Shown here: piece after piece, positions 17,040 to 27,181 of the stretch | Numbering within the stretch: position 1 is the stretch's first letter | Layout: each line of letters begins with the position of its first letter | Source of the DNA: Paraburkholderia acidipaludis NBRC 101816 | Lineage (GTDB): Bacteria > Pseudomonadota > Gammaproteobacteria > Burkholderiales > Burkholderiaceae | DNA length: 64,000 nucleotides | Assembly: GCF_000684975.1 (NCBI RefSeq) | Contig: NZ_BAXZ01000025.1 | Span: 47,270-111,269, forward strand | Reading direction: 5' to 3' | Notes under the pieces: generated by a model | Database searches by the model: none | The model's input: the letters and a program-made list of their open reading frames with translations, nothing else | Told to the model about the DNA's origin: nothing | Program-made: the position numbers and the translations under genes

Positions 17040-17525
17040 ATGAAACGTTTCGAACCGAGCTTTCTCGACAAGCTGTACGACGACGAACCTCACCAGCCCG
17101 CTTCGGCCGCCATGCGGCAGCTCTCGCTCGACGAGCTGAAGAACACGGTGGCGCGCGACGTCGAGGCGATTCTCAACGCGCGCATTGCGTTCACGGAGCT
17201 CGCTCTCGAAGCGTTTCCGGAGTGCCAGCAGTCGGTGCTGACCTACGGGCTCAACGACTTCGCGGGGCTGAGCCTCGCGAGTCATTACGATCGCACGTTC
17301 ATTTGCGATTCGATCAGGCGTGCCATCGAGCGGCACGAGCGGCGCCTGCGGGACGTGGAAGTCAAGCTCGAACTGCACCGGCAGTCGACCAACGCGCTTT
17401 ACTTCGCGATCCAGGCACTGCTGATCGTGCATCCGGCCGAGGAGCCGGTCAGTTTCGACGCGATGCTGCAGCCTTCCACGCTGCAGTATTCGGTTACGCG
17501 CGCGCGCGCCGCCAAGGCGCTATAA
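17040..17525 (+). CDS. tssE: T6SS baseplate protein TssE (gp25-like)
   Basis: Baseplate wedge component that starts sheath polymerisation, homologous to phage T4 gp25. It is 161 aa. The start at 17040 gives MKRFEPSFLDKLYDD, the family N-terminus; the open frame extends upstream over hcp and is not used. The gp25 core appears as SLDELKNTVARDVEAILNAR and the SVLTYGLNDFAGLSL stretch. The C-terminal beta strands include VKLELHRQSTNALYFAIQA. It lies 73 bases after hcp and 78 before tssF. Confidence 0.94.
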   Translation: MKRFEPSFLDKLYDDEPHQPASAAMRQLSLDELKNTVARDVEAILNARIAFTELALEAFPECQQSVLTYGLNDFAGLSLASHYDRTFICDSIRRAIERHERRLRDVEVKLELHRQSTNALYFAIQALLIVHPAEEPVSFDAMLQPSTLQYSVTRARAAKAL

Positions 17526-17603
17526 CGTGCGACGCCGTGCGGACCGGGCCGCCTGGCGGCGGTTCCGGATCCGGCAACGAAGGAAGAAGTTCGGGGTTTA
17601 TCG

Positions 17604-19442
17604 ATGGAAGAGCTGCTGCCGTACTACGAGCGGGAGTTGTCGTTCCTGCGGCGCTATTCGCGGGACTTTGCCGAACGCTATCCGAAGATCGCCGCGCGCC
17701 TCGCGCTTTCGGGCGAGCATAGCGAGGATCCTCATGTCGAGCGCCTGATCGAGTCGTTCGCACTGCTTGGCGCGCGGATCAACAAGAAGCTCGACGACGA
17801 CTACCCGGAATTCACCGAGGCTTTGCTCGAAGTGTTGTATCCGCACTTCCTGCGGCCCTTTCCGTCGTGCTCGATTGCGCAGTTCACGCCCGCCGCGCCG
17901 GGGCAGCAGACGAGCGCCGTTGTGGTGCCGCGCGGCACCGGCTTGAAGAGCCGCCCGGTTCGCGGGGCCGAGTGTCAGTTTCGCACTGCGTACGACGTGA
18001 CGCTCGCGCCGATCCGTATCTCCGAAGCGCGCTACACGCCCGTGGCGTTCGCGCCGGGCGCCGTCGTGCTGCCGCCCGACGCGACCGGCGTGATCTCCAT
18101 CACGTTCGAATCGCTCGCGCCGCAGAGCGATCTTGGTGCACTGCAAACCTCGCCGTTGCGCGTGCATGTGCAGGGCGAGCAATCATTCGTCGCCGCGCTG
18201 ACCGACTGCCTGTTCGTCAATGCGCGGAGTGCGTACGTCGAGCCCGAGCGCAATGGCCGCTGGACCGCGCTGCGCAAGCTGCCGGTTGCGCAGGCCGGCT
18301 ACGAAGCGTCCGACGCCCTGATCGACTATCCGGCCAAATCGCATCCGGCCTACCGTCTGCTAACCGAATATTTCGCATTCCCCGACAAATTCGACTTCGC
18401 CGATTTCGATCTCGCGGCGATCACGAAGGCGGCCGGCCCCTGCCGGCGCGCGACGCTGCATCTCGTGCTGCAGGACGTGCGCGCCGATTCGCCTGTCGCG
18501 CGCCTGCTCGAAATGCTGAGCGCCAATCACTTCAAGCTGTTTTGCACCCCGGTCGTGAATCTGTTTCGCCAGCACGGCGAGCCGATCCGCGTCACGCATC
18601 GCGCCGTGTCGTATCCGGTGATTGCCGAAGCGCGGCGTGCGTTCGCCCACGAGGTCTATTCGATCGATTCGGTGAAACTCGTCCGGCAGCAGGCGCACGA
18701 GGAGAAGGTGGTCGAATTCCGGCCGTTCTACTCGCTGCACCATGGCGAAGCCGCGCGCATGGGCCACTACTGGTTTGCGCGCCGCAACGAGCAGGTGGCG
18801 GAGAAAAGTCCCGGTTACGAAACCGAGATCTCGATCGTCGACATCGACTTCGAACCGAACGTACCGCAAACGGACACGCTGAGCCTCGACCTCACCTGCA
18901 CGAACCGCGATCTGCCCGCTCAGCTCGCGTTTGGCCTGGCGGGCGGCGATCTGTTTCTGGCGGGCGGCGCGAAAGCGGGCGGCGCGATTTCCATGCTGCG
19001 CAGGCCGACCGCGAGTGTGCGCATGGCGCGCGGCAGCTCGGCGCACTGGAAGCTGGTGTCGCATCTCGCGCTCAACCACGTGTCGCTTGTCGCCCACGGC
19101 CTCGCGCCGCTCAAGGAGTTGCTGACGCTCTACGATTTGCGCCGCACGCCGGTGTCGATGCGCCAGATCGACGGGGTGGCCGGCATCGAGCAGCGCGGCG
19201 CCGTGCAGTGGTTGCCCGGCAAGCCGTTCGCCACTTTCGTGCGCGGCATCGAAGTGCGGCTGACTCTCGACGAAGAGCATTTCGTCGGTTCGAGTCTCGC
19301 GGCATTCGTGCGCGTGCTCGATCATTTCTTCGGGTTGTATGTCCACCTGAACAGTTTTGTCCAGCTTGTCGTCCTGTCGAAGCGGACCGGCGAGGAGATC
19401 ATTCGATGCAAGCCCCGTACCGGCGAATCGATCCTGGCGTAA
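17604..19442 (+). CDS. tssF: T6SS baseplate protein TssF
   Basis: Large baseplate wedge protein, 612 aa, acting with TssG and TssK. The N-terminus MEELLPYYERELSFLRRYSR and the following DPHVERLIESFALLGARI are diagnostic. The rest is beta-rich with REPE-like segments such as GNRY-type strands I do not assign individually. It overlaps tssG by 37 bases, consistent with tightly coupled synthesis of the TssF2G heterotrimer. The ATG at 17604 follows GGGG at moderate distance; the first residues match the family so the start is secure. Confidence 0.96.
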   Translation: MEELLPYYERELSFLRRYSRDFAERYPKIAARLALSGEHSEDPHVERLIESFALLGARINKKLDDDYPEFTEALLEVLYPHFLRPFPSCSIAQFTPAAPGQQTSAVVVPRGTGLKSRPVRGAECQFRTAYDVTLAPIRISEARYTPVAFAPGAVVLPPDATGVISITFESLAPQSDLGALQTSPLRVHVQGEQSFVAALTDCLFVNARSAYVEPERNGRWTALRKLPVAQAGYEASDALIDYPAKSHPAYRLLTEYFAFPDKFDFADFDLAAITKAAGPCRRATLHLVLQDVRADSPVARLLEMLSANHFKLFCTPVVNLFRQHGEPIRVTHRAVSYPVIAEARRAFAHEVYSIDSVKLVRQQAHEEKVVEFRPFYSLHHGEAARMGHYWFARRNEQVAEKSPGYETEISIVDIDFEPNVPQTDTLSLDLTCTNRDLPAQLAFGLAGGDLFLAGGAKAGGAISMLRRPTASVRMARGSSAHWKLVSHLALNHVSLVAHGLAPLKELLTLYDLRRTPVSMRQIDGVAGIEQRGAVQWLPGKPFATFVRGIEVRLTLDEEHFVGSSLAAFVRVLDHFFGLYVHLNSFVQLVVLSKRTGEEIIRCKPRTGESILA

Positions 19443-20506
19443 CGGGCCAGCTGCTCGAAGAGCCGCACCGCTTCGAATTCTTTCAGGCGGTCCGGGTGCT
19501 CGAGGGCCTGTTCGCGCGGCAGACCGCCGATGCGCCGGAAACGCGGCGGCCGGGCGACGTCGTCGCGCAGCGGATCGGCTTTCGGAACACGCTGTCGTTC
19601 AGCTTTCCCGCGAGCGAGATCGAAGGCGCGGACTCGTTCGACACGGCCGGCGACGCGCTGAAGACCGCCGAGGCGCGCGACGCGGCGCTGGCGGCCGGCG
19701 AGGTGGGACGCGTCGAGCTCACGCCGGCGTTCTTCGGGCTGCTCGGTGCGCAGGGTGCGCTGCCGCTTCCTTATACCGAGCAGATCGCCGCACGCGAGTA
19801 TCTGAATCGCGATCGCGCGGCGCGCGCGTTCTTCGATGTTTTTTCGAACCGCGCGACGGCGCTGTTCTATGCGGCGTGGAAGAAGTACCGGCTGCCGTAC
19901 CACTACGAGACCGATCGCGACGAGCGCTATCTGCCGCTGCTGCTGGCGCTGGGGGGCGTGGCGGGCGACGCCGTGCGCGAGAGTCTGCAGGCAGGGCCAG
20001 GCGGGCTGCTCGACGAAGCCATTGCAGGTTATGCGCTGGCCGCGCGCCATCGTCCGATGTCGGCCGCCTACCTGCAGCGCGTGCTGTCCGACTACTTTCG
20101 CGTGCCGGTGCGCGTCGACCAGTTCATCGGCAAATGGTACGACGTGCCGCCCGACCAGCTCAGCGTGCTCGGCGACGTGAACGTGACACTCGGCGCGACC
20201 GCGCTGGTGGGCGGGCGCGTCTGGCAGCGCGACATGCGCGTGCGGCTCGTGGTCGGGCCGCTGTCGAAGCACGACTATCAGGCATTCCTGCCCGGCGGCG
20301 ACGAGGCGATTGCGCTTGAACGAATGCTGGCGCTGCTCGCCGGCGTGACGCTCGAATACGAAGTCACGCTGGTGCTGCGCCACGAGGAAGTTGGCGTGTG
20401 CAAGCTGGGCGCGGGCTCGCGTCTGGGCTGGGATGCGTTCCTGTGCACGCGCGACGCCGGGCAGGATCGCGACGACGCGCGCTACGAACTGCACGTGATC
20501 GAATGA
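19406..20506 (+). CDS. tssG: T6SS baseplate protein TssG
   Basis: Baseplate wedge partner of TssF, 366 aa. The start is the ATG at 19406, inside the end of tssF, with GAGGAG about 9 bases before it. Family marks are LLEEPHRFEFFQAVRVLE near the N-terminus, FGLLGAQGALPLPYTE mid-protein (a hallmark), RDRAARAFFDVFSNR, and a C-terminal VGVCKLG / LGWDAFL stretch. tssH follows after 40 bases. The frame is open upstream across tssF but that part is a shadow. Confidence 0.95.
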   Translation: MQAPYRRIDPGVTGQLLEEPHRFEFFQAVRVLEGLFARQTADAPETRRPGDVVAQRIGFRNTLSFSFPASEIEGADSFDTAGDALKTAEARDAALAAGEVGRVELTPAFFGLLGAQGALPLPYTEQIAAREYLNRDRAARAFFDVFSNRATALFYAAWKKYRLPYHYETDRDERYLPLLLALGGVAGDAVRESLQAGPGGLLDEAIAGYALAARHRPMSAAYLQRVLSDYFRVPVRVDQFIGKWYDVPPDQLSVLGDVNVTLGATALVGGRVWQRDMRVRLVVGPLSKHDYQAFLPGGDEAIALERMLALLAGVTLEYEVTLVLRHEEVGVCKLGAGSRLGWDAFLCTRDAGQDRDDARYELHVIE

Positions 20507-20546
20507 CAACAACGAACAGGCAACGAACCAACGCGAGACCGTTTCC

Positions 20547-23213
20547 ATGAGCACGCCCCTGAAGACCTTGATCACCAAACTGAATCCGCTGTGCCGGCAG
20601 GCGACCGAGCGCGCGGCGAGCGCGTGCCTGTCGCGCGGCCACTATGAGGTCGATCTGGAGCATCTGTTGCTGGCGCTGCTCGACGAGCCCGCATCCGACC
20701 TGAAGCTCGCGCTGCGCGCCAGCCGTGTCGACGTGCATGCGCTGCGCGCCGACATCGAGCGCGAGCTGCCGCGGCTGAAGACCGGCAATACGCGCACGCC
20801 GGTTTTCTCCGTACACCTGATCGCCTTGTTCGAGCAGGCGTGGTTGATTGCCTCTCTCGATACGCAGCCGGGGCGGATCCGGTCCGGGCACCTGTTGCTC
20901 GCGCTGCTGACCGCGCCCGATCTCGTGCAGCTCGCGCAGCGAATGTCCGCGCAGTTTGCGGACGTGCGCGTGGCCGACCTGAAACATAAGTTCGACGAAC
21001 TGACCGAAGGCTCCGCCGAGGCCGAAACGGCGGCGGACGCTGCAGGCGCGGCATCCGGCGCGTTGCCCGCCGACGAGACGCAGCCTGCGGGTCCGTCGAA
21101 GACGCCGGCGCTCGATACGTACACCACGAATCTCACGCAGCGTGCGCGCGAGGGCAAGATCGATCCGGTGATCGGCCGCGAGGCGGAGATTCGCCAGGCG
21201 ATCGATATCCTGATGCGCCGTCGCCAGAACAATCCCATCATGACGGGCGAGGCGGGTGTGGGCAAAACGGCGGTGGTCGAAGGTCTCGCGCTGCGCATCG
21301 CCGCGGACGACGTGCCGCCGCCGCTGCGCGGCGCCGCGCTCCACGCGCTCGACATGGGCCTCCTGCAGGCCGGTGCGAGCGTGAAGGGCGAGTTCGAGAA
21401 CCGGCTCAAGAGCGTGATCGACGAGGTGAAGAAGAGCCCGCATCCGATCATCCTCTTCATCGACGAAGCGCATACGATCATCGGCGCGGGGGGCCAGGCC
21501 GGCCAGAACGACGCGGCGAACCTGTTGAAACCGGCGCTGGCGCGCGGCGAGCTGCGCACGATCGCAGCGACCACGTGGAGCGAATACAAGAAGTACTTCG
21601 AAAAGGACGTGGCGCTCGCGCGGCGTTTTCAGGTGGTGAAGGTCGAAGAGCCGAGCGAGCCGCTCGCGGCGGCGATGCTGCGCGGCATGGTCGGGCTGAT
21701 GGAAGCGCACTTCAACGTGCGGATACTCGACGACGCGATCACGGAGGCGGTGCGCCTGTCGCATCGCTATATCAGCGGCCGCCAGTTGCCCGACAAGGCG
21801 ATCAGCGTGCTCGACACGGCATGTGCGAAGGTCGCGCTCGCGCAGAGCACGACGCCCGCCGCCATCGACGACACGAAGAAGCGCATCGAACGGATCGACG
21901 CGGAAATCGCCTCGCTCGAACGCGAGGCGGCGAGCGGTGCTTCGCATGACGAACGGCTTGGCGAATTGCGCGCGGAGCGCGAAGCGGCGAGTGTGCAGCT
22001 TGCCGACGACGAGGCGCGCTACGAAGGCGAGTGCGCGATCGTCGCGGAGATCGCGCAGTTGCGCGCCGCGCTGGATGCGGCGCGTTCGCCTTCGGCGGAC
22101 GGAGAGCCCGTCGACGTGCCGGCAACGCGCGAGCGGCTCACTGAGCGCGTGAGCGCCCTGCACGCGCTGCAAGGCGGCGAACCCATGGTGCCGGCGCAAG
22201 TCGATGGACACGCCGTAGCGGAAATCGTCGCATCGTGGACCGGCATCCCGCTCGGCCGCATGATCAAGGACGAGATCGCCACGGTGATGAATCTGCAGGA
22301 ACTGCTCGCCGCTCGCGTGATCGGACAGGACCATGCGCTCGAAGCCATCGCGCAGCGCGTTCGCACCGCTACGGCCAATCTCGAGGACCCCAACAAGCCG
22401 CGCGGCGTGTTCATGTTCGTCGGACCCTCGGGCGTCGGCAAAACCGAGACCGCGCTCGCGCTCGCCGACATCCTGTACGGCGGCGAACGCAAGATGGTCA
22501 CGATCAACATGAGCGAGTATCAGGAGGCGCATAGCGTATCGGGACTGAAGGGCTCGCCGCCCGGCTATGTGGGCTATGGCGAGGGTGGCGTGCTGACCGA
22601 AGCGGTGCGCCGCAATCCTTATTCGGTGGTGCTGCTCGACGAGGTCGAAAAGGCACACCCGGACGTGCTCGAAATGTTCTTCCAGGTGTTCGACAAGGGC
22701 ATGATGGACGACGCGGAGGGCCGCGAGATCGACTTCCGTAACACGCTGATCGTCCTGACTTCGAATGTCGGATCGGCCGCGGTGATGCAGGCGTGCCTCA
22801 ATAAAACCACCGACGAATTGCCCGAGCCGGATGCATTGGCTGAAACGTTGCGACCGCAACTGTACAAGGCGTTCAAGCCGGCATTTCTGGGCCGGATGAA
22901 GGTCGTGCCGTATTACCCGATTTCCGACGACGTGCTCGCGGAAATCATCGAACTGAAGCTCGAACGGATTCGCCGCCGGATCGAGACGAATCATCGCGCG
23001 GCGTTTGAATGGGACGAGTCGCTTGTCGAGGCGGTGCTCGCGCGTTGCACGGAAGTCGACTCCGGCGCGCGTAACGTGGACCACATTCTGAACGGCACGC
23101 TGCTGCCCGAGATCGCGACGCACGTGCTGGGACGGCTCGCCGAAGGCGGCGCGATCGCGCGGATTGCCGTGCGCGCCGACGAAGCTGGCGAGTTCGATTA
23201 CACGCTCGCGTGA
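20547..23213 (+). CDS. tssH: T6SS sheath-recycling AAA+ ATPase TssH (ClpV)
   Basis: Hexameric unfoldase that disassembles contracted TssB/TssC sheaths. It is 888 aa. The N-terminal Clp-N domain (about 1-150) binds TssC. AAA domain 1 has Walker A GEAGVGKT (234-241) and Walker B LFIDEAHTI. A coiled-coil middle region follows (about 430-520). AAA domain 2 has Walker A GPSGVGKT (near 626) and VVLLDEVEKAHP. The first residues STPLKTLITKLNPLCRQATE are ClpV1-type, distinguishing it from ClpB. It is the seventh gene of the rightward operon. Start ATG at 20547. Confidence 0.97.
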   Translation: MSTPLKTLITKLNPLCRQATERAASACLSRGHYEVDLEHLLLALLDEPASDLKLALRASRVDVHALRADIERELPRLKTGNTRTPVFSVHLIALFEQAWLIASLDTQPGRIRSGHLLLALLTAPDLVQLAQRMSAQFADVRVADLKHKFDELTEGSAEAETAADAAGAASGALPADETQPAGPSKTPALDTYTTNLTQRAREGKIDPVIGREAEIRQAIDILMRRRQNNPIMTGEAGVGKTAVVEGLALRIAADDVPPPLRGAALHALDMGLLQAGASVKGEFENRLKSVIDEVKKSPHPIILFIDEAHTIIGAGGQAGQNDAANLLKPALARGELRTIAATTWSEYKKYFEKDVALARRFQVVKVEEPSEPLAAAMLRGMVGLMEAHFNVRILDDAITEAVRLSHRYISGRQLPDKAISVLDTACAKVALAQSTTPAAIDDTKKRIERIDAEIASLEREAASGASHDERLGELRAEREAASVQLADDEARYEGECAIVAEIAQLRAALDAARSPSADGEPVDVPATRERLTERVSALHALQGGEPMVPAQVDGHAVAEIVASWTGIPLGRMIKDEIATVMNLQELLAARVIGQDHALEAIAQRVRTATANLEDPNKPRGVFMFVGPSGVGKTETALALADILYGGERKMVTINMSEYQEAHSVSGLKGSPPGYVGYGEGGVLTEAVRRNPYSVVLLDEVEKAHPDVLEMFFQVFDKGMMDDAEGREIDFRNTLIVLTSNVGSAAVMQACLNKTTDELPEPDALAETLRPQLYKAFKPAFLGRMKVVPYYPISDDVLAEIIELKLERIRRRIETNHRAAFEWDESLVEAVLARCTEVDSGARNVDHILNGTLLPEIATHVLGRLAEGGAIARIAVRADEAGEFDYTLA

Positions 23214-23246
23214 CGACGCCATGAAGACTTCTGGACTACCTGAATC

Positions 23247-24350
23247 ATGCCGATCAACTTGACGGAATTGCTGACCCCGATCAGCGACGCGTCGCCGTGT
23301 GGCGACGACCTGCTGTTTTCATCCGACTTCGACGCGATCCAGCACGCGCGCCGCTACGACGACCCGTCGCTCGATCAGGGCGAATGGATCACGGAGATCA
23401 AGGAGGCCGACTGGAGCTTCGTTGTCGAGCGATCGACCGAGCTGCTGCATACGCGGACGAAGGATTTGCGGCTTGCCGTGTGGCTCACCGAAGCGCTTGG
23501 GATCGAAGACGGCGTAAAGGGATTGACGCAGGGTTATGCGCTGCTCGAAGGGCTGTTCCACGGCTTCTGGGAAAACGTGCACCCGCTTTCGGAGGGCGAC
23601 GACGCCGAATATCGGCTCGGCAATATAGCCTGGCTCGCGGGACGTACCGCAGAGTTGTTGCGCGCGGTGCCGTTGACCGAGGGCGCTTCGAACGCGTTCA
23701 GCATGGTGGACTGGGACGTCGCGCAACACGTGGCGCAGGCTGTGCGACGCAATCCCGAGCATGCGGACGATATTACGCGCGGCAAGCCTTCGGTCGAGCA
23801 GATCGAAGCGTCGAAGCGGATGACCCCGGTGGCGTTCTATGCGGCACTGCTGGCCGATCTGAAGGCGTTTGACGCGGCGCTTGATGCGTTCGAAAAAGAA
23901 CTCGAGCGGCGCGCGGGCGATGCGGCGCCGAGTCTTCGGCAAGCACACGATGCGTACGCGAGCGTGTATGGGCTGGCCGAGCGATTCGCGCGCGAGCAGG
24001 GATATAGCGACGCGCCGCCGAAGGCGCGGCCTGCGCCGGAGCCTGTGCCCGACAGGGTCGAACCTGGCTTCAAGACACCGCTTCATGGGGAGGAGATGCC
24101 CGTGCAGACAAGAATCGCTCCGCGTCCTGCGATGGTCGACGGAATTCAGAGCCGCGCCCAGGCGGTCGATCAGTTGCGTGCGGTCGCGAAGTATTTCCGG
24201 CAGACGGAGCCGCATAGTCCGGTTGCCTATCTCGCGGACAAGGCTGCGGAGTGGGCCGATATGCCGCTGCATCTCTGGCTCGCAAGTGTTGTGAAGGACG
24301 ATGGGTCGCTGGCGCATTTGCGGGAGTTGCTGGGGGTGAAGCCGGAGTGA
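23247..24350 (+). CDS. tssA: T6SS cap/assembly protein TssA (ImpA N-domain)
   Basis: Coordinates baseplate and sheath assembly. It is 367 aa, a short TssA. The ImpA N-terminal domain is clear: LTPISDASPCGDDLLFSSDFDAI (quoted in part: PCGDDL) followed by DPSLDQGEWITEIKEADW. The C-terminal part is helical with ending LAHLRELLGV, matching the short, non-VasJ class. It is followed 71 bases later by vgrG and completes the cytoplasmic set of the operon. The start at 23247 gives MPINLTELL, normal for the family. Confidence 0.93.
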   Translation: MPINLTELLTPISDASPCGDDLLFSSDFDAIQHARRYDDPSLDQGEWITEIKEADWSFVVERSTELLHTRTKDLRLAVWLTEALGIEDGVKGLTQGYALLEGLFHGFWENVHPLSEGDDAEYRLGNIAWLAGRTAELLRAVPLTEGASNAFSMVDWDVAQHVAQAVRRNPEHADDITRGKPSVEQIEASKRMTPVAFYAALLADLKAFDAALDAFEKELERRAGDAAPSLRQAHDAYASVYGLAERFAREQGYSDAPPKARPAPEPVPDRVEPGFKTPLHGEEMPVQTRIAPRPAMVDGIQSRAQAVDQLRAVAKYFRQTEPHSPVAYLADKAAEWADMPLHLWLASVVKDDGSLAHLRELLGVKPE

Positions 24351-24421
24351 TCGGCCTTGAGGGGGCGGATGGATAGATAGGCCCACTAAGCACAGGCGAT
24401 AGACAGAACGACGGACAACAC

Positions 24422-27181
24422 ATGAACACGACCGAACTGGCTCAGGCGATTCGAGGCGGGCTGGTCCAGCAGGACCGGCTGCTCAAGACGGATATTCCGT
24501 CGCTGCCGAACCATGCGCTCGTGCCGCGCCGGGTGGTGACGAGTTCCGAACTGGGGCGCGATTTCAGCGTGACGCTCGACATGGTGTCCACCGCGGGCGG
24601 CATCGAACTGAAGACGCTGATTGCCCAGCCGATGACGCTGTGGATCCAGCGGGCGGACAAGTCGTACCTTCCCGTCAACGGCTACATTCACACTGCACGC
24701 CGGCTTGGCGCGGACGGCAGCCTGTCGAGCTACCAGCTGACTTTCGCCTCGTGGATGCACTTCCTGAAGTTCCGCAGCGACATGCGGTACTGGCAGGACA
24801 AGAGCGCGGACGCCATCATCACAGACGTCTTCAACACGCATCCGCAGGCCCAGGGGCAGTTCCAGTTCGTGCTGCGCAAGGCGCTGCCCCAGCGCTCCTA
24901 TTGCCGTCAGAGCGAGACCGACTGGAATTTTGTGCAGCGGCTGATGGAGGAGGAAGGGCTGTTCGGTTTCTGGCGCTACAGTCAGGATGGCAAGTCGCAT
25001 GCGTTGATCGTGACCGACGACATCTATTCGCTCGACAAGATGTCGCCGGAACGCGTCAATTTCTACCGCTCCGGTACGGGCAGCGAAACGGATGCGTTTA
25101 CGCAGTGGTCGGGTTCGCGCACGTTACAAAGTACCGCGCATACGACGCGCACGTTCGACTACAAGGCGCCGTCGTCGTCGGCCAGTCCCAAGGGAACATC
25201 GTTGCCGACGAAGTCCGGCCAGGGCAATTTGCCGGAGCAGGCAGAGGTCTACGAATACACCGGCGCGTACACGTACCTGGACCAGAGTCGTGGCGAGCAG
25301 CTTTCGAAGGTTCATCTGGAGGAGTGGGAGTCTCGCGCCAAGCGATTCTTCGGAGTGGGTGGGGTTCGGGGTGTCGATGCGGGACGACGCTTCGAGCTGG
25401 CCGATCATCCGGAGCATGACCGCGATGCGGCCAGTCAGCGGGAGTTCGCGGCGATCAAGGTGCGCCGTTACATCGAGAACAACCTGCCGCAGTCGGGGCA
25501 GGAGGCGAGCTTTCCGCATAGTCTGCAGAACGAACTGGCGCAGGCAAGGGCCGGATATACAGGGGAGACCGTTACCCACGCGGACGGCTCAGCCGGCTTC
25601 TATCTGGTCGAAGTCGAAGCGCAGCGGGTGACGGTTCCGTACCGCAGCCCGTTCGAGCACAGGAAGCCGGAGATGCACCTGGAGACGGCCATTGTTGTGG
25701 GGCCGCAGGGTGAAGAGGTGTACACAGACGAACTGAACCGGGTGAAGGTCATGTTCGTCTGGGACCGGCAAAACCCGGGCGATGAAACCGCGTCGTGCTG
25801 GGTTCGCGTGGCGCAGTCGGATACGGGCGGCGGCTATGGCGGCGTGCACGTGCCGCGCGTGGGTGAAGAGGTCATCGTAGGCTATGTGGGCGGCGATTGC
25901 GACAGGCCTATCGTTTTGCATCGCGTCTATAACGGCGATGTCAAACCGCAGTGGCACAGCGACGGCATTCTGTCGGGGTTTCGGTCGAAGGAGTATTCGG
26001 GTTCCGGTTATAACCAGATGGTCATCGACGACGCCACCGGGCAGAACCGCATGCAGTTGATGAGCAGCACCGGAAACAGCATGCTGCATCTGGGATACCT
26101 GATCAACCAGAGCGGCAATACGCGCGGGTCATATCTCGGGTCCGGCTTCGATTTGAAGACGGATTCGTTTGGCGCGGTGAGCGCTGCGCAAGGGATGTAT
26201 GTCACGACGCATCCGAAAGCGGCGAATAGTCAGCATCTCGATGTGTGTGAGGCGCAGCAGCAGCTTGTTGGTGCGGAAAGCACGATTGAGTCGATGTCGC
26301 AGGCGAGCCAGGCGCATCAGGCAGAAAGTCTCGACGCCGGTCACGATGCATTGAAGACTTTTACCGATGCGACGCAGAACAGTGTGCAGGGCTCGCAGTC
26401 GGTCGGCAGGACGGGGGGCGGCGGTACCGGCAGTGCGAATGCATTCAAGGAGCCGGTCATGCTGCTTGCGAGTCCGTCTGGTATTGCGCTGTCCACGCAG
26501 CAGTCGGTGCATATATCGAGCGCTCAGCAGACCAATCTTGTCAGTGGCCAGAGCACGTTCATTGCGAGCGGGAAGTCGCTGGTGGCGGGTGTCACGGAGA
26601 AGATCAGTCTTTTCGTGCAGAACGCGGGGATGAAGCTGTTTGCGGCGAAGGGGAAGGTGGAGGTGCAGGCGCAGTCGGACAACATTGAACTGACTGCGCA
26701 GAAGACGGTGAAGGTGCTGTCGGCGACGGAAAATATCGAAGCAGCAGCGAAGCAGGAAATTCTGCTGACGTCTGGGGGTGCGTATATCCGCATCAAGGAT
26801 GGCAACATCGAGATTCATGCGCCGGGGAAGATTGATATCAAGGGGGCGCAGCATTCGTTTGCTGGGCCGGCCCAGATGAGCTACCCACTCGCAACGCTGC
26901 CGATACCAGTTGACGTACAGCGGTATAGCGATTTGCTCGATCTTTCTGGGCTTGATACCGTTTCCGAAGACTACGTACATACGTGGGCACACTCCGCTTA
27001 TTACGTCGCGGACCAGCAAGGGACGGTTATAGCAAGTGGCGTAACCGATCGGTTTGGAGTAGGCGACCGATTTTTCACGCGAGAGCCACAGCAAGTAGAC
27101 GTTTGGGTAGAAGGCGAAAATTGGCATGTCTCCGAGGAGGAGCGCTTGCCCGATAATCGGCAATTGCGAGACGAAACATGA
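24422..27181 (+). CDS. vgrG: T6SS spike protein VgrG (TssI) with C-terminal adaptor extension
   Basis: Trimeric needle that sits on Hcp, is tipped by PAAR and carries effectors. It is 919 aa. Gp27-like part: about 1-390. OB-fold/gp5-like part around 430-520 with WVRVAQSDTGGGYGGVHVPR and GEEVIVGYVGGDCDRPIV. DUF2345 beta-helix: about 680-830 (GKVEVQAQSDNIELTAQKTV). After residue ~820 comes an extra ~95 residues (VDVQRYSDLLDLSGLDTVSE onward) with a beta-rich, transthyretin-like look (GTVIASGVTDRFGVGDRFFT). Base composition falls at this point to match the following effector gene, with which vgrG overlaps by 4 bases. The extension is probably the effector-docking module. Confidence 0.95.
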   Translation: MNTTELAQAIRGGLVQQDRLLKTDIPSLPNHALVPRRVVTSSELGRDFSVTLDMVSTAGGIELKTLIAQPMTLWIQRADKSYLPVNGYIHTARRLGADGSLSSYQLTFASWMHFLKFRSDMRYWQDKSADAIITDVFNTHPQAQGQFQFVLRKALPQRSYCRQSETDWNFVQRLMEEEGLFGFWRYSQDGKSHALIVTDDIYSLDKMSPERVNFYRSGTGSETDAFTQWSGSRTLQSTAHTTRTFDYKAPSSSASPKGTSLPTKSGQGNLPEQAEVYEYTGAYTYLDQSRGEQLSKVHLEEWESRAKRFFGVGGVRGVDAGRRFELADHPEHDRDAASQREFAAIKVRRYIENNLPQSGQEASFPHSLQNELAQARAGYTGETVTHADGSAGFYLVEVEAQRVTVPYRSPFEHRKPEMHLETAIVVGPQGEEVYTDELNRVKVMFVWDRQNPGDETASCWVRVAQSDTGGGYGGVHVPRVGEEVIVGYVGGDCDRPIVLHRVYNGDVKPQWHSDGILSGFRSKEYSGSGYNQMVIDDATGQNRMQLMSSTGNSMLHLGYLINQSGNTRGSYLGSGFDLKTDSFGAVSAAQGMYVTTHPKAANSQHLDVCEAQQQLVGAESTIESMSQASQAHQAESLDAGHDALKTFTDATQNSVQGSQSVGRTGGGGTGSANAFKEPVMLLASPSGIALSTQQSVHISSAQQTNLVSGQSTFIASGKSLVAGVTEKISLFVQNAGMKLFAAKGKVEVQAQSDNIELTAQKTVKVLSATENIEAAAKQEILLTSGGAYIRIKDGNIEIHAPGKIDIKGAQHSFAGPAQMSYPLATLPIPVDVQRYSDLLDLSGLDTVSEDYVHTWAHSAYYVADQQGTVIASGVTDRFGVGDRFFTREPQQVDVWVEGENWHVSEEERLPDNRQLRDET

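Noticed and set aside
20364..23222. 952-aa open frame antisense to tssH
   Set aside because: It mirrors the ClpV codons, is Arg/His-rich and has no domain. It is a shadow frame typical of high-G+C DNA.
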